This document shows, one piece after another, positions 1 through 8,811 of a stretch of DNA of 46,245 nucleotides. Position numbers and translations under genes: made by a program. The notes under the pieces are model-generated. The model had not been told where the DNA came from, ran no database searches, and worked only from the letters and a program-made list of their open reading frames with translations. Positions within the stretch are counted from its first letter, which is position 1, and each line of letters starts with the position of its first letter. Where the stretch lies: assembly GCA_934700615.1 (NCBI GenBank), contig CAKUXR010000026.1:1-46245 (forward strand). Reading direction: 5' to 3'. The stretch is from an uncultured Bacteroidales bacterium. GTDB lineage: Bacteria > Bacteroidota > Bacteroidia > Bacteroidales > UBA932.

Positions 1-323
1 CATGACGCACTGAATCCGCCGTCATTGGTCTTCACGGTTATCGTCGCCTTTCCTTCCCCGACAGCAGTCACGAGGCCCTCCTGACTTACTGTAGCCGCAC
101 TTTCATTACCGCTTTCCCACACGACACTCTTGTCCGTAGCATTTTCCGGCATCACGGTAGCAACCAGGGTCTCAGTCTCTCCTTCCACGAGAGTGGTAGA
201 GGTCTTGTTCAATCCGACTTCTGTCACAGACACGCTTTTAACCTTTTCCTTTTTGCAGGAATAGGTGGTAATCAATGATATGCTCAGAAGGATTGTAAAT
301 AATGCAAAAAATTTGTTTTTCAT
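1..323 (-). CDS. Ig-like (BIG2-type) domain lipoprotein, N-terminal part only
   Basis: The gene runs off the left edge; about 107 codons are present. The chosen ATG opens a lipoprotein signal peptide with Lys at 2 and 4, a hydrophobic core and a T-Y-S-C lipobox with Cys at residue 23, followed by Lys-Lys. After it comes a short repeat-like beta-rich stretch (VSVTEVGLNKTSTTLVEGET, then a VWESGNESAATVSQEG segment). This matches the bacterial Ig-like group 2 fold, in which the text 'VATVMPENATDKSVVWES' is typical. Exported to the periplasm or outer membrane and lipidated (inferred). BIG2 lipoproteins of Bacteroidales often sit on the cell surface and carry a further C-terminal domain, which is outside the window, so no function can be assigned. 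Confidence 0.75.
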   Translation of the reverse strand, partial: MKNKFFALFTILLSISLITTYSCKKEKVKSVSVTEVGLNKTSTTLVEGETETLVATVMPENATDKSVVWESGNESAATVSQEGLVTAVGEGKATITVKTNDGGFSAS

Positions 324-477
324 GGTTATTACTTTTTAACTTCGCCAAATTTAGGATTGTCACAGCAGCAATCCAAACCAATCATCTACGTAATTTTACG
401 TATTTTTTGCTTTTCTATCGAAAAAAAGAAAAGTCAATGTCAATGCAGGCAGGTGTATTCGCTATGAATCTTTTTCG

Positions 478-485
478 TATCTTTG
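478..485 (+). promoter_or_regulatory. Bacteroidetes -7 element (TATCTTTG)
   Basis: A perfect TAnnTTTG element about 70 nt upstream of the GH13 start codon. No convincing TTG is seen 19-21 nt further upstream, so only the -7 half is supported. Confidence 0.5.
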
Positions 486-553
486 CGAAAAGAGATGCTC
501 AAAGCATATAATACACGACAAAAACAAAATATAAATACACAATAACCTATAAA

Positions 554-2476
554 ATGAAAAAGTTTGCAATTTTTGCCGCATCAATGTTAGGATGCGCGAT
601 GATGTCAGCACAGCCGGCACCGGGAAGTTTCGAACAGACATGGAAAAGAGGCCCGGAATGGCTCCGCGACGGAGTCATCTATCAGGTCTATCCGTCTTCC
701 TACAAGGATTCTGACGGAAACGGAATCGGAGATATCCGGGGAGTCATCTCAGAACTCGACTACATTGAGAGTCTGGGAGTAAGGGCAATCTGGTTCAATC
801 CCCTCTTCGTCTCAGGATGGATTGACGGCGGCTACGATGTCATTGACTTTTACCGCGTCGATCCGCGCTTCGGCACGAACAACGACATGGTCGAACTTAT
901 AGAAAAGGCCCATGCAAAGGGAATCAAAGTGATGCTGGACCTGGTTGCAGGCCACACTTCGGACAAGCACCCCTGGTTCATCCAGAGTTCCCAGGACACG
1001 AATCTCCAGTATTCCGACTATTATATATGGTCTGACCGCCTGCCGGATGCGAAGGCTGAGAAAGACCTGGAGACAATGCTGAAGGACCCTAACTATATGC
1101 AGAACACCATCGGCAAATGGATGAAGAGCGAGTATCCGAGGAACAAGTTCTATATGAAGAACTTCTATGCCTGCCAGCCTTCCCTCAACTATGGCTATGC
1201 GAATCCGGACCCGTCCCGTCCGTGGGAGCAGTGCGTGGATGCACCGGGGCCTAAGGCAGTCCGCCAGGAACTGAAGGACATCATCGCTTTCTGGTACGGA
1301 AAGGGTGTCGACGGTTTCCGCGTGGATATGGCAAACAGTCTCGTGAAGAATGACAAGGACAAGAAGGAAATCATGAACCTGTGGAGGGAAATCCGCGAAT
1401 GGTCTGACAAGAATTACCCTGACCATGTACTGATGGCAGAGTGGGGCTCTCCAAAATACTGTCTGGCAGCGGGTTATAACATTGACATGGACCTCAACAA
1501 CACGAAGGCACACAACCGCCGCATGTATTTCGACGGAAAGCATCAGGCCGACGGCGGAAGCTATTTCTCCCTGAACGGCGGACAGCCTTCAGTCAAGGAC
1601 CTCTATGGCAATGCATGGCCGGAGGACAAGATTGACGGCAAAACAACCGCCGCAGAGATGCTCAAGGAATACTATGACTATTTCACAGACTGCCTCGAAA
1701 GCACCGGGACAATGGGATATTTCGCGACAATCACCGGCAACCACGACCACCTGCGAATCAACATGGGCGCGCGCAACACTCCTGACCAGCTGAAAGTCAT
1801 GCTCACATGGGTATTGACAATGCCGATGCCTATTCTCTATTATGGTGACGAAATCGGTATGCGTTCTCTCGCGGATCTGCCCAATGTGGAGGGTGCAAAC
1901 CATAACGGCAAGGAGCGTTCAGGTGCCAGGACTCCGATGCAGTGGACTTCCGGCGAGACGGCAGGATTCAGCACATGCTCTCCTGACAAACTCTACCTGC
2001 CAGTCTGCACAGAATGGTCACCTGCAACATCTTACCCGCAATATCTCGACTGGAAAAAGAATTTCGTGGCAGGCAAGGTGAAGCCTATCGCAAAGGGCGA
2101 AATCACAGTGGAATCCCAGGACAAGGACCCTGAATCCATCCTCAACTGGACCCGCGAGATCATCGCATTGAGAAAGAGCAGCGAAGCGCTCTGGGCCGAC
2201 AGCAAGTTCATTCCGGTTTTCAATGAAAGCCAGCCTTACCCTATGGTTTATCTCAGGACCAACGGGAAGGAGACCCTGCTCATAGCATTGAACCCGACAG
2301 GAACCCGCAAGAGCCTGACTCTCAATGACGAGATAAGTTCATACAGGTCAATGACAGAGGGAGTGAAAGGTATCGTCAATCCTGTCGCATCCCTCGGAAA
2401 GAGCAGCTACAGGCGCACCGGAAAAGGCGATGTCCTGACTCTCGACGCGACATCGGGAATCATCATAAGACTATAA
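554..2476 (+). CDS. Secreted GH13 alpha-glucosidase/amylase-family enzyme
   Basis: A 640-residue glycoside hydrolase family 13 protein acting on alpha-glucosidic bonds. The N-terminus (about residues 1-20, ending M-S-A-Q) is a signal peptide, so it is periplasmic or exported. The catalytic barrel starts at about residue 38 (GVIYQVYPSSYKDSDGNGIG). GH13 signatures are visible: GFRVDMA with nucleophile Asp258, MAEWG with acid/base Glu296, and GNHDH with Asp398. The length and the IYQVYP...GDIRG opening resemble oligo-1,6-glucosidase, alpha-glucosidase and trehalose-synthase-like members. A C-terminal beta domain follows at about 560-640. It stands alone on the plus strand with no adjacent SusC/SusD, so it is not obviously in a polysaccharide utilization locus. 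Exact substrate cannot be read from sequence. Confidence 0.9.
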   Translation: MKKFAIFAASMLGCAMMSAQPAPGSFEQTWKRGPEWLRDGVIYQVYPSSYKDSDGNGIGDIRGVISELDYIESLGVRAIWFNPLFVSGWIDGGYDVIDFYRVDPRFGTNNDMVELIEKAHAKGIKVMLDLVAGHTSDKHPWFIQSSQDTNLQYSDYYIWSDRLPDAKAEKDLETMLKDPNYMQNTIGKWMKSEYPRNKFYMKNFYACQPSLNYGYANPDPSRPWEQCVDAPGPKAVRQELKDIIAFWYGKGVDGFRVDMANSLVKNDKDKKEIMNLWREIREWSDKNYPDHVLMAEWGSPKYCLAAGYNIDMDLNNTKAHNRRMYFDGKHQADGGSYFSLNGGQPSVKDLYGNAWPEDKIDGKTTAAEMLKEYYDYFTDCLESTGTMGYFATITGNHDHLRINMGARNTPDQLKVMLTWVLTMPMPILYYGDEIGMRSLADLPNVEGANHNGKERSGARTPMQWTSGETAGFSTCSPDKLYLPVCTEWSPATSYPQYLDWKKNFVAGKVKPIAKGEITVESQDKDPESILNWTREIIALRKSSEALWADSKFIPVFNESQPYPMVYLRTNGKETLLIALNPTGTRKSLTLNDEISSYRSMTEGVKGIVNPVASLGKSSYRRTGKGDVLTLDATSGIIIRL

Positions 2477-2984
2477 TTCATATCTTCTATTTCGCAATAG
2501 TTCGGTAATTTTATAAGTTTTACGCCGCGGCGCAAACGCCGTAGAATAATAGTTCTTTGAAATCAGTGTTATTTATCTTCAAGTTTGGTCAGTTTCCAAA
2601 CATGGAAATCCTTGTCAATAACGGTCAGGGTATCGAGACTCCGGGTAAGCGCAGCCCAGATGGCGTCCTTAGGGAACACGCCTGGAACCAGCTGATTGCT
2701 GCTCGGATAGTTTCTACCATGACCGACCTTGACCACGATGCCCAGTTGCTCGTACCAGAACTCACCGATGTCCCACTGCCCGAACAATGCCGCTAAGTTC
2801 CATCTTCCTGGACAGCGCATTCGCACCGACTACGACTTTCTGTTATCGGAATCTGGGCAGTATGCCATCGTCAATCTCCACGTTGACGGAATAATCCGAT
2901 ATCTACCCAGTGTTACATCGTACAATTCATAGGACCCTTGTGGAAAAGAATGCTTATCTTTGTATGTTCGAATTATGAGAGCCT
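2477..2984. other. 508-nt stretch without a confident gene
   Basis: Just after the GH13 stop there is a small GC hairpin (2528-2541, CGGCG/CGCCG) with no T-run, a weak terminator at best. A minus-strand frame at 2569-2826 (85 residues from a GTG) reads like real protein in composition (Trp, Tyr and Gly rich, e.g. GQWDIGEFWYEQLG). It is closed by a stop just upstream, and I recognise no family. It may be the remnant of a decayed gene. A TATCTTTG element at 2955-2962 lies just before the next gene but lacks a well-spaced -33 box. Confidence 0.4.
2955..2962 (+). promoter_or_regulatory. Possible -7 element before the YhcG-family gene
   Basis: TATCTTTG fits the Bacteroidetes -7 consensus and lies 22 nt before the start codon. 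The nearest upstream TTG is only 14 nt away, too close for the usual 19-21 nt, so confidence is limited. Confidence 0.4.
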
Positions 2985-4034
2985 ATGAGCCAGAAAGATA
3001 TGAGCATCAGTTTTCCTGCGGGATTGTTCAAGGATGTTTGCCAGATCATCGAGGCGGCCCGCCAACGGGTGGCCATCAGCGTCAATAGTGAACTGACGCT
3101 GATGTACTGGCATATCGGAGAGCGCATCAATAAGGAGGTCCTGCACGACCAAAGGGCCGAGTATGGCAAAGCAATTGTGTCAACGCTGTCCGCACAATTA
3201 ATGGAACTGTACGGCAAGGATTTCAATTCCAGGAATCTTCACCGAATGATGCAGTTCGCCCGCGAATTCAGTGACTTTCAAATTGTGTCAACACTGTCGA
3301 CACAATTGCCATGGTCCGCTTTTCTGGAGGTACTCCCAGTTGATGATGCCCTGGCCCGCGAGTTCTACGTAACAATGGCGGCTACAGAGAGGTGGAGTGT
3401 CCGCAAACTCCGCGACCAGATGGACGGGATGCTATACGAACGCACCCTCATCAGCCGGAAGCCGGAAGAAGCCATTCGGGCTGAACTTTCCATAGTACGT
3501 CATGGCGGCTCAATTTCTCCAGATCTTGTGTTCAAAAGCCCTTATTTCCTGGACTTTACTGGACTCAAAGGCTACTACAGCGAAAAAGATCTGGAGGATA
3601 TGATCATCAGCGGTATGCAGCAGTTCCTGATGGAACTTGGCAGTGGATTCTCATTCGTGGACAGGCAAAAGCGGATGATTATCGACGGCGAGGACTTCTA
3701 TCTAGATTTGCTCTTCTATCACCGGAAACTCCATAGGCTTGTTGCCATAGACCTGAAGAAAACTAAATTCAAGGCCGCCTACAAAGGCCAGATGGAACTC
3801 TACCTCCGCTGGCTGGATAAATACGAGCGCCAACCCGGTGAAGAAAGCCCGCTTGGACTCCTCCTATGCGCCGCCGGCAATGACGAACAAATCCAACTTC
3901 TTCAATTGGGCGATGCAGGCATCCAAGTCTCCCAATACTACACGGAACTGCCAGACAAAGACCTTCTCAAGACCCAGTTGCAAAAGCAAATTACCCAAGC
4001 GAAACTCCGTCTGGAGAACAAAAAGGAAGATTAG
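2985..4034 (+). CDS. YhcG/DUF1016-family PD-(D/E)XK nuclease-domain protein
   Basis: A 349-residue protein with the two-part YhcG architecture. The N-terminal DUF1016 helical region spans about 15-165 (signature YWHIGERI...AEYGKAIV...LSAQL...NLHRM). The C-terminal PDDEXK nuclease domain spans about 180-330. In the latter, Asp241 (DFYLDLLFYHR) and D256-L-K258 (LVAIDLKK) match the metal-binding residues of the fold, and the GQMELYL segment is typical. The start is ambiguous: Met6, 15 nt downstream, is also possible. The family is widespread, often near restriction systems or mobile elements, and its role is not firmly settled. The gene contains no copy of the GTCAATG heptamer that is common elsewhere in the window, which hints at acquisition (inference). 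Confidence 0.85.
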   Translation: MSQKDMSISFPAGLFKDVCQIIEAARQRVAISVNSELTLMYWHIGERINKEVLHDQRAEYGKAIVSTLSAQLMELYGKDFNSRNLHRMMQFAREFSDFQIVSTLSTQLPWSAFLEVLPVDDALAREFYVTMAATERWSVRKLRDQMDGMLYERTLISRKPEEAIRAELSIVRHGGSISPDLVFKSPYFLDFTGLKGYYSEKDLEDMIISGMQQFLMELGSGFSFVDRQKRMIIDGEDFYLDLLFYHRKLHRLVAIDLKKTKFKAAYKGQMELYLRWLDKYERQPGEESPLGLLLCAAGNDEQIQLLQLGDAGIQVSQYYTELPDKDLLKTQLQKQITQAKLRLENKKED

Positions 4035-4291
4035 CGCCCTCATTTCCCCCATATCCCTCACTTCCACCATTCGGCAGAAATGAGGTTTTATTATAGTCGA
4101 TGTCCTGACCGATAGAAACGTCCGCTTCACGGCCGGTGAGGAAGGAAGCGGAATTTTACGTATACTCGCTTTGAAAAAGGGGCAACATTGGACGAATCCA
4201 TCGGAAAACCGAAGATTTTTGCAGAAAAAAAATCTGTAAGCGAGCCAAAGCGAAAATGCAAGTTACGAACCTGAATTAAACTAAATATCCG

Positions 4292-7200
4292 TCATTTCCA
4301 GCCGCCTCCGAGGGACTTGTAGAGTCCGACTATCGCAAGATTCTCTCTTGTCCTGGCCTCGCTGAACTCGATCTGTGACGACAGATATTTACGCTGGGCA
4401 TCCAGGACGTCGATATAATTGATGACGCCATTGATATACTGGCTGTTGGCCAGAGTGATGTACTTCATCGACGACTCCTCCATTTCTGCTTTCACACGCG
4501 AATTGGCACGCGCGGACTGGAAGACGACGGTCGCATCATATACCTCCCTGAAAGCCTGGAGCACATCTTTTTCATATTGCAGCCTTGCCTGCTCGTAGGC
4601 TGAGACAGCCGCCTTCATGTTGGCCTTGCGCTTTCCGAACTCGAAAATCGGAGAAGCGAGTGTGGCACCCGTGAACCAGAACGGTGACTTGAAGAAGTTC
4701 TTCAGTTCGTCATTCTCGAGACCGGCTCCAAGATTTATCACGAAAGACGGGAATCTTTCAGCGATGGATATCCCCACCCGGGCTTCTGCCGCTTTCAATG
4801 AATGTTCCGATTGCATGAGGTCAGGCCTGCGTTTGAGAATCTCTGACAGCACTCCCGACGGAACAGTGGTAACAGTGTAAATATCTGAAGATGAGATGCT
4901 CCGTTCTATATCTTTAGGATATGAACCTGTCAGGAAACACAGTTCGCTTTCCTTAAGGGCTATCTGTTTCTGCAAATCCGGAACCATGGCCTGAGCAGAA
5001 GCCAATTCCACAAGTGCCTGCTGATAAGGTATTTCCGAGGTGAGTCCTCCTTCAGCCCTGAGTTTGGCCTGCTTTACGGACTCCTGTCTGGTCTCCAGGG
5101 TATTCGACACGATTTCCAGTTTCCTGTCCAGACCGAGGAGTTCGTAATAAGCCGATGCCACACTGGCTATCAGACTCATCTTTACCGCTTTCTGAGCATC
5201 CTCGGCAGCCAGGTACTGAGCCATCTTTTCCCGGCTCGCCCACTTCAGACGACCCCAGAAATCCACCTCCCATGCAAGAGAGGCCTTCACGGCAAATTCC
5301 AGGTCATCCGGATTCGTTTTGGTTCCGCCATAATTGCTGTGGTCATCCTGTCCGTAGGCCTTCGCGGAAACCGCAGGCAACTGGGATGCCTTCTGCATTC
5401 TGTACTTGTAATGCATCTCATTGAGACGCTCCGCAGCTATCAGGATATCCTTGTTATAGGTCAACGCGGTTTCTATAAGGCCCTGAAGTTCAGGGGTTTG
5501 AAACACCTCTCTCCAGCCGAGGTCCGCAAAACTGCTGTCACTGACCTCCTGCGAGAAAGACTCGGGCATCTCTCCCAGGTCCGGCTTCTGACAGTACTTC
5601 GACGTACCGCAGGAGCTTAAGGTCAATGCCGATGCGGCAACGACTACAAGAATTGACAAGAATGAACTCTTGCCCTTAAGGCCCGTCTTGATTTTAGGAC
5701 GCCATCCTGACATCATTGACCTGAATTTATAAATTATCACAAAGAAGAACGGCACGAATACGATTCCGGCCGTAATTCCGGCGATCATTCCGAAAAAGAC
5801 TCCGGTTCCGATGTTCTGACGGCTCTCGGAGCCAGGTCCGGTGGCGAATACCAGCGGAAGCATACCGAGAATAAAGGCCAATGATGTCATCACGATAGGC
5901 CTGAATCTCAGTTTGGCGGCAGTCACGGCAGCATTGACAACATCCTTTCCGGCCTCGACCTCTTCTTTCGCGAACTCGACGATAAGAATCGCGTTCTTGG
6001 CCACGAGTCCGACCAGCATGACAAGTCCGATCTGGAAGTAGATGTTGCTTTCCATGCCCAGGACCGCGATGCCGAGATATGCGCCTGCTATCGCAATAGG
6101 CAGGGACAATATGACCGCCACAGGGACCAGCCAGCTTTCATACTGCGCAGCAAGGAAGAGGAATACGAAGAGCAGTGCCAATGCCAGGACGAGTCCCGTC
6201 TGGCCGCTTTCCTTCTTCTCCTGATAGGACATACCGCTCCATTCCACGCCGATGTTGTCAGGCAGGTGTTCGTCCGCTATTTCCTGAAGTACCGCCAGGG
6301 CGTCTCCGGAGCTGACTCCGTTCGCCGCCTCGCCTCGGATTGTGGACGAGTTGTACATGTTGAACTTCTTTATGGTGCCCGGGCCGGTAGTATAGTGGGT
6401 ATTGCCCAAGGCATTGACAGGAATCATGGTGCCTCCGGAACTCTTCATGAAGAAGAGGTTCAGGTTGTCAGTGTGGGCGCGGTATGGCGCATCTGCCTGG
6501 ATATAAACACGATAGATTCGGTTGTACATATTGAAGTCATTGACATAGATCGCGCCGGTGAAGGCTTTGAGCGTAGCGAAGACGTCTGCCATTGACAACC
6601 CCAGAAGCTGGATTTTGTCACGGTCGGCGTCGAAGTACAGCTGGGGTATGTCCGCCTGCATTCCGGAGGAGAGACCGGTAAGTTCCTTCCTCTTGGAGGC
6701 GTAGTACAACAGGGTATCCGATGCGTTCTGCAGGTCCTGATATGTCGCGTCACCCCTGGCTTCCAACACCATGGAGAATCCTCCGGATGTTCCGAGTCCA
6801 GGAATTACAGGCGGCGTGCTGATATACACGCGGCTCTCCGGATAACGTGACAGGGAATCCCTGACCATGGCTATCGTCTTGGACATGTCGGTCACCTTGC
6901 GCTTGTTCCAAGGCTTGAGAATTACGGTCAATGTACTGCTTGACTGGGATGTTCCCACGCGAGGGCTCGAGCCGGTGACATTGAGGACATAATCCACGTC
7001 GTGCTGGCGCAGAAGGAATTCCATTGCCCTGTCGGTAACGACTCTGGTGCGTTCGAGGGTGGCGCCCATAGGGAGTTCCAGTTCCACGGTGAAGTAGCCC
7101 TGGTCTTCTTTAGGGATGAAGCTCTGAGGCACGATGCGGGCCAGGACAAAGATGCCGATTATGGCCACTCCGAAGAATGCGAACATACGTCTGGAGTTGT

Positions 7201-8800
7201 TGACGGCGAGACGCACCATCTTCGCATAGAACGAGGTACCATTGTCCATCCATAAGTTTATCTTTCTGAATATGAAGTTCTTAGGCTTCTGTTCTCCGTG
7301 CGGCTTGAGGAATTTCGAGCACATGACAGGGCTCAGGGTGAGGGCCACGACTGTCGAGATGATGACAGACACGGCGATGGTCACTGTAAACTGGCGGAAA
7401 AGCTGGCCGGTAATTCCGGACAGGAAGCTTACCGGTACGAATACGGCGCAGAGTACCAATGACATGGCCACGAGGGCGCCTCCGATTTCCCGCATCGCCT
7501 TCTTGGTCGCCTCATATGGAGACAGATGTTCATTGGTCATTATCCTGTCCACGTTTTCGACCACGACGATGGCGTCATCGACCACGATTCCGATGGCGAG
7601 GATGAGTCCGAGGAGGGTCATCATGTTCAGCGAGAAGCCGAAGATGAGCATGACTCCGAATGTTCCTATCAATGATATAGGCACGGCTATGGCAGGGACC
7701 AATGTCGCCCTGACGTTCTGCAGCGAGAGGAATACCACCAGGATGACGAGGATGAGGGCCTCGAACAAGGTCCTGTAAACGTGATGGATGGATTCGGAAA
7801 TGTAGGTGGTCATGTCGAACGGGATGTTGTATGACATTCCTTCCGGAAAGCCCGCACTGATTTCCTTCATCTCGGCCCTAACGTTTTCAGCGACCTCCAT
7901 GGCATTGGCACCGGGGAGCATATAGACATTGACAACAGCCGCATTGCGGGCATTGATTCCGCTCTCGGTGTTGTACGACTGGGCCTCCAGCGATACGCGG
8001 GCCACATCCTTCAGGCGGATGATGGAGCCGTCTTCGCCGGTGCGGACAACGATGTTCTCAAACTCTTCCACAGAGGACAGACGGCCAGGCGCGGTAATCG
8101 GGATGGTTATGTCCACGTCCGTAATAGGCTGCTGGCCAAGTACTCCGGCCGCCGCCTCGCGGTTCTGGTCTTTCAATGCGTTCTGCAGATCTTTCACGGT
8201 GATTCCGAGGCTGGCCATCTTGTCAGGCTGCACCCATATCTGCATCGCGTAGTAACGTCCTCCGACATTGGAAACGCCTCCGACGCCAGGCACTCGTCTG
8301 AGCCTGTCCTGGATATTCAATGTCGTATAGTTGCTGAGGTAAACCTCGTCGAATTTCGGGTCGTCCGACATGATGGTTATCGTCATCAGTTTGCTGGACG
8401 ATTCCTTTTCCACGGATATGCCGTTCTGCACGACCTCGGCAGGAAGTCTGGACTCCGCCAGCTTCACCCTGTTCTGGACCTCCACCGCGGCAAGGTCCGG
8501 ATCTGTCGAAATGTCGAAGGTCAATGTTGCCGAGTACCATCCGTTATTGGAGTTGGTCGACTCCATATAGAGCATACCTGGAGTACCGTTCAATGACTGC
8601 TCGATAGGCGTGGCTACCGCCTGGGAGACAGTCTGTGAGTTGGCACCAGGGTATGATGTGGAGACACTGACTACCGGAGGGACGATTTTAGGATACTGGT
8701 CCACAGGGAGCAGTGTCAGTCCTATAAGTCCCACAAGTACGATTATGATAGATATGACAGTCGAAAAGACCGGCCTGTCAATGAAAAAATCCGATTTCAT
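4292..8800 (-). CDS. RND multidrug efflux pump fused to outer-membrane factor (one ORF)
   Basis: One uninterrupted 1502-codon frame encodes two normally separate proteins. Residues 1 to about 1028 are an AcrB/HAE1-type inner-membrane pump (start MKSDFFIDRPVFSTV; the TM4 proton-relay pair sits in GIVVDDAIVVVENV near residue 400; the porter and docking domains and the last helices VGLVAKNAILIVEFAKEE and PIVMTSLAFILGMLPLVFA are all present). From Met1029-Met1030 on, the frame looks like a complete NodT/OprM-type outer-membrane factor. It has a basic n-region, a hydrophobic core (SILVVVAASALTL), a lipobox L-S-S-C with Cys1064, then the paired OMF repeats to residue 1502. Each half has normal length. 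The adaptor gene lies 11 nt upstream, completing a tripartite pump. The channel could be made by internal initiation at Met1029/1030, or by signal peptidase II cleavage of the fusion; a sequencing indel could also have removed a stop codon. Confidence 0.9.
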   Translation of the reverse strand: MKSDFFIDRPVFSTVISIIIVLVGLIGLTLLPVDQYPKIVPPVVSVSTSYPGANSQTVSQAVATPIEQSLNGTPGMLYMESTNSNNGWYSATLTFDISTDPDLAAVEVQNRVKLAESRLPAEVVQNGISVEKESSSKLMTITIMSDDPKFDEVYLSNYTTLNIQDRLRRVPGVGGVSNVGGRYYAMQIWVQPDKMASLGITVKDLQNALKDQNREAAAGVLGQQPITDVDITIPITAPGRLSSVEEFENIVVRTGEDGSIIRLKDVARVSLEAQSYNTESGINARNAAVVNVYMLPGANAMEVAENVRAEMKEISAGFPEGMSYNIPFDMTTYISESIHHVYRTLFEALILVILVVFLSLQNVRATLVPAIAVPISLIGTFGVMLIFGFSLNMMTLLGLILAIGIVVDDAIVVVENVDRIMTNEHLSPYEATKKAMREIGGALVAMSLVLCAVFVPVSFLSGITGQLFRQFTVTIAVSVIISTVVALTLSPVMCSKFLKPHGEQKPKNFIFRKINLWMDNGTSFYAKMVRLAVNNSRRMFAFFGVAIIGIFVLARIVPQSFIPKEDQGYFTVELELPMGATLERTRVVTDRAMEFLLRQHDVDYVLNVTGSSPRVGTSQSSSTLTVILKPWNKRKVTDMSKTIAMVRDSLSRYPESRVYISTPPVIPGLGTSGGFSMVLEARGDATYQDLQNASDTLLYYASKRKELTGLSSGMQADIPQLYFDADRDKIQLLGLSMADVFATLKAFTGAIYVNDFNMYNRIYRVYIQADAPYRAHTDNLNLFFMKSSGGTMIPVNALGNTHYTTGPGTIKKFNMYNSSTIRGEAANGVSSGDALAVLQEIADEHLPDNIGVEWSGMSYQEKKESGQTGLVLALALLFVFLFLAAQYESWLVPVAVILSLPIAIAGAYLGIAVLGMESNIYFQIGLVMLVGLVAKNAILIVEFAKEEVEAGKDVVNAAVTAAKLRFRPIVMTSLAFILGMLPLVFATGPGSESRQNIGTGVFFGMIAGITAGIVFVPFFFVIIYKFRSMMSGWRPKIKTGLKGKSSFLSILVVVAASALTLSSCGTSKYCQKPDLGEMPESFSQEVSDSSFADLGWREVFQTPELQGLIETALTYNKDILIAAERLNEMHYKYRMQKASQLPAVSAKAYGQDDHSNYGGTKTNPDDLEFAVKASLAWEVDFWGRLKWASREKMAQYLAAEDAQKAVKMSLIASVASAYYELLGLDRKLEIVSNTLETRQESVKQAKLRAEGGLTSEIPYQQALVELASAQAMVPDLQKQIALKESELCFLTGSYPKDIERSISSSDIYTVTTVPSGVLSEILKRRPDLMQSEHSLKAAEARVGISIAERFPSFVINLGAGLENDELKNFFKSPFWFTGATLASPIFEFGKRKANMKAAVSAYEQARLQYEKDVLQAFREVYDATVVFQSARANSRVKAEMEESSMKYITLANSQYINGVINYIDVLDAQRKYLSSQIEFSEARTRENLAIVGLYKSLGGGWK

Positions 8801-8811
8801 ATATGGTTACT

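Noticed and set aside
812..1543. Long minus-strand frame of 243 codons inside the GH13 gene
   Set aside because: Antisense to a well-supported enzyme; composition is that of a shadow frame and no family is visible. The same applies to many long frames opposite the RND, pur, Hdr and SLC13 genes (e.g. 7242-7778, 13112-13786, 13885-14745).
3838..4130. Small frames overlapping the 3' end of the YhcG gene on both strands
   Set aside because: Shadow frames without domain features.
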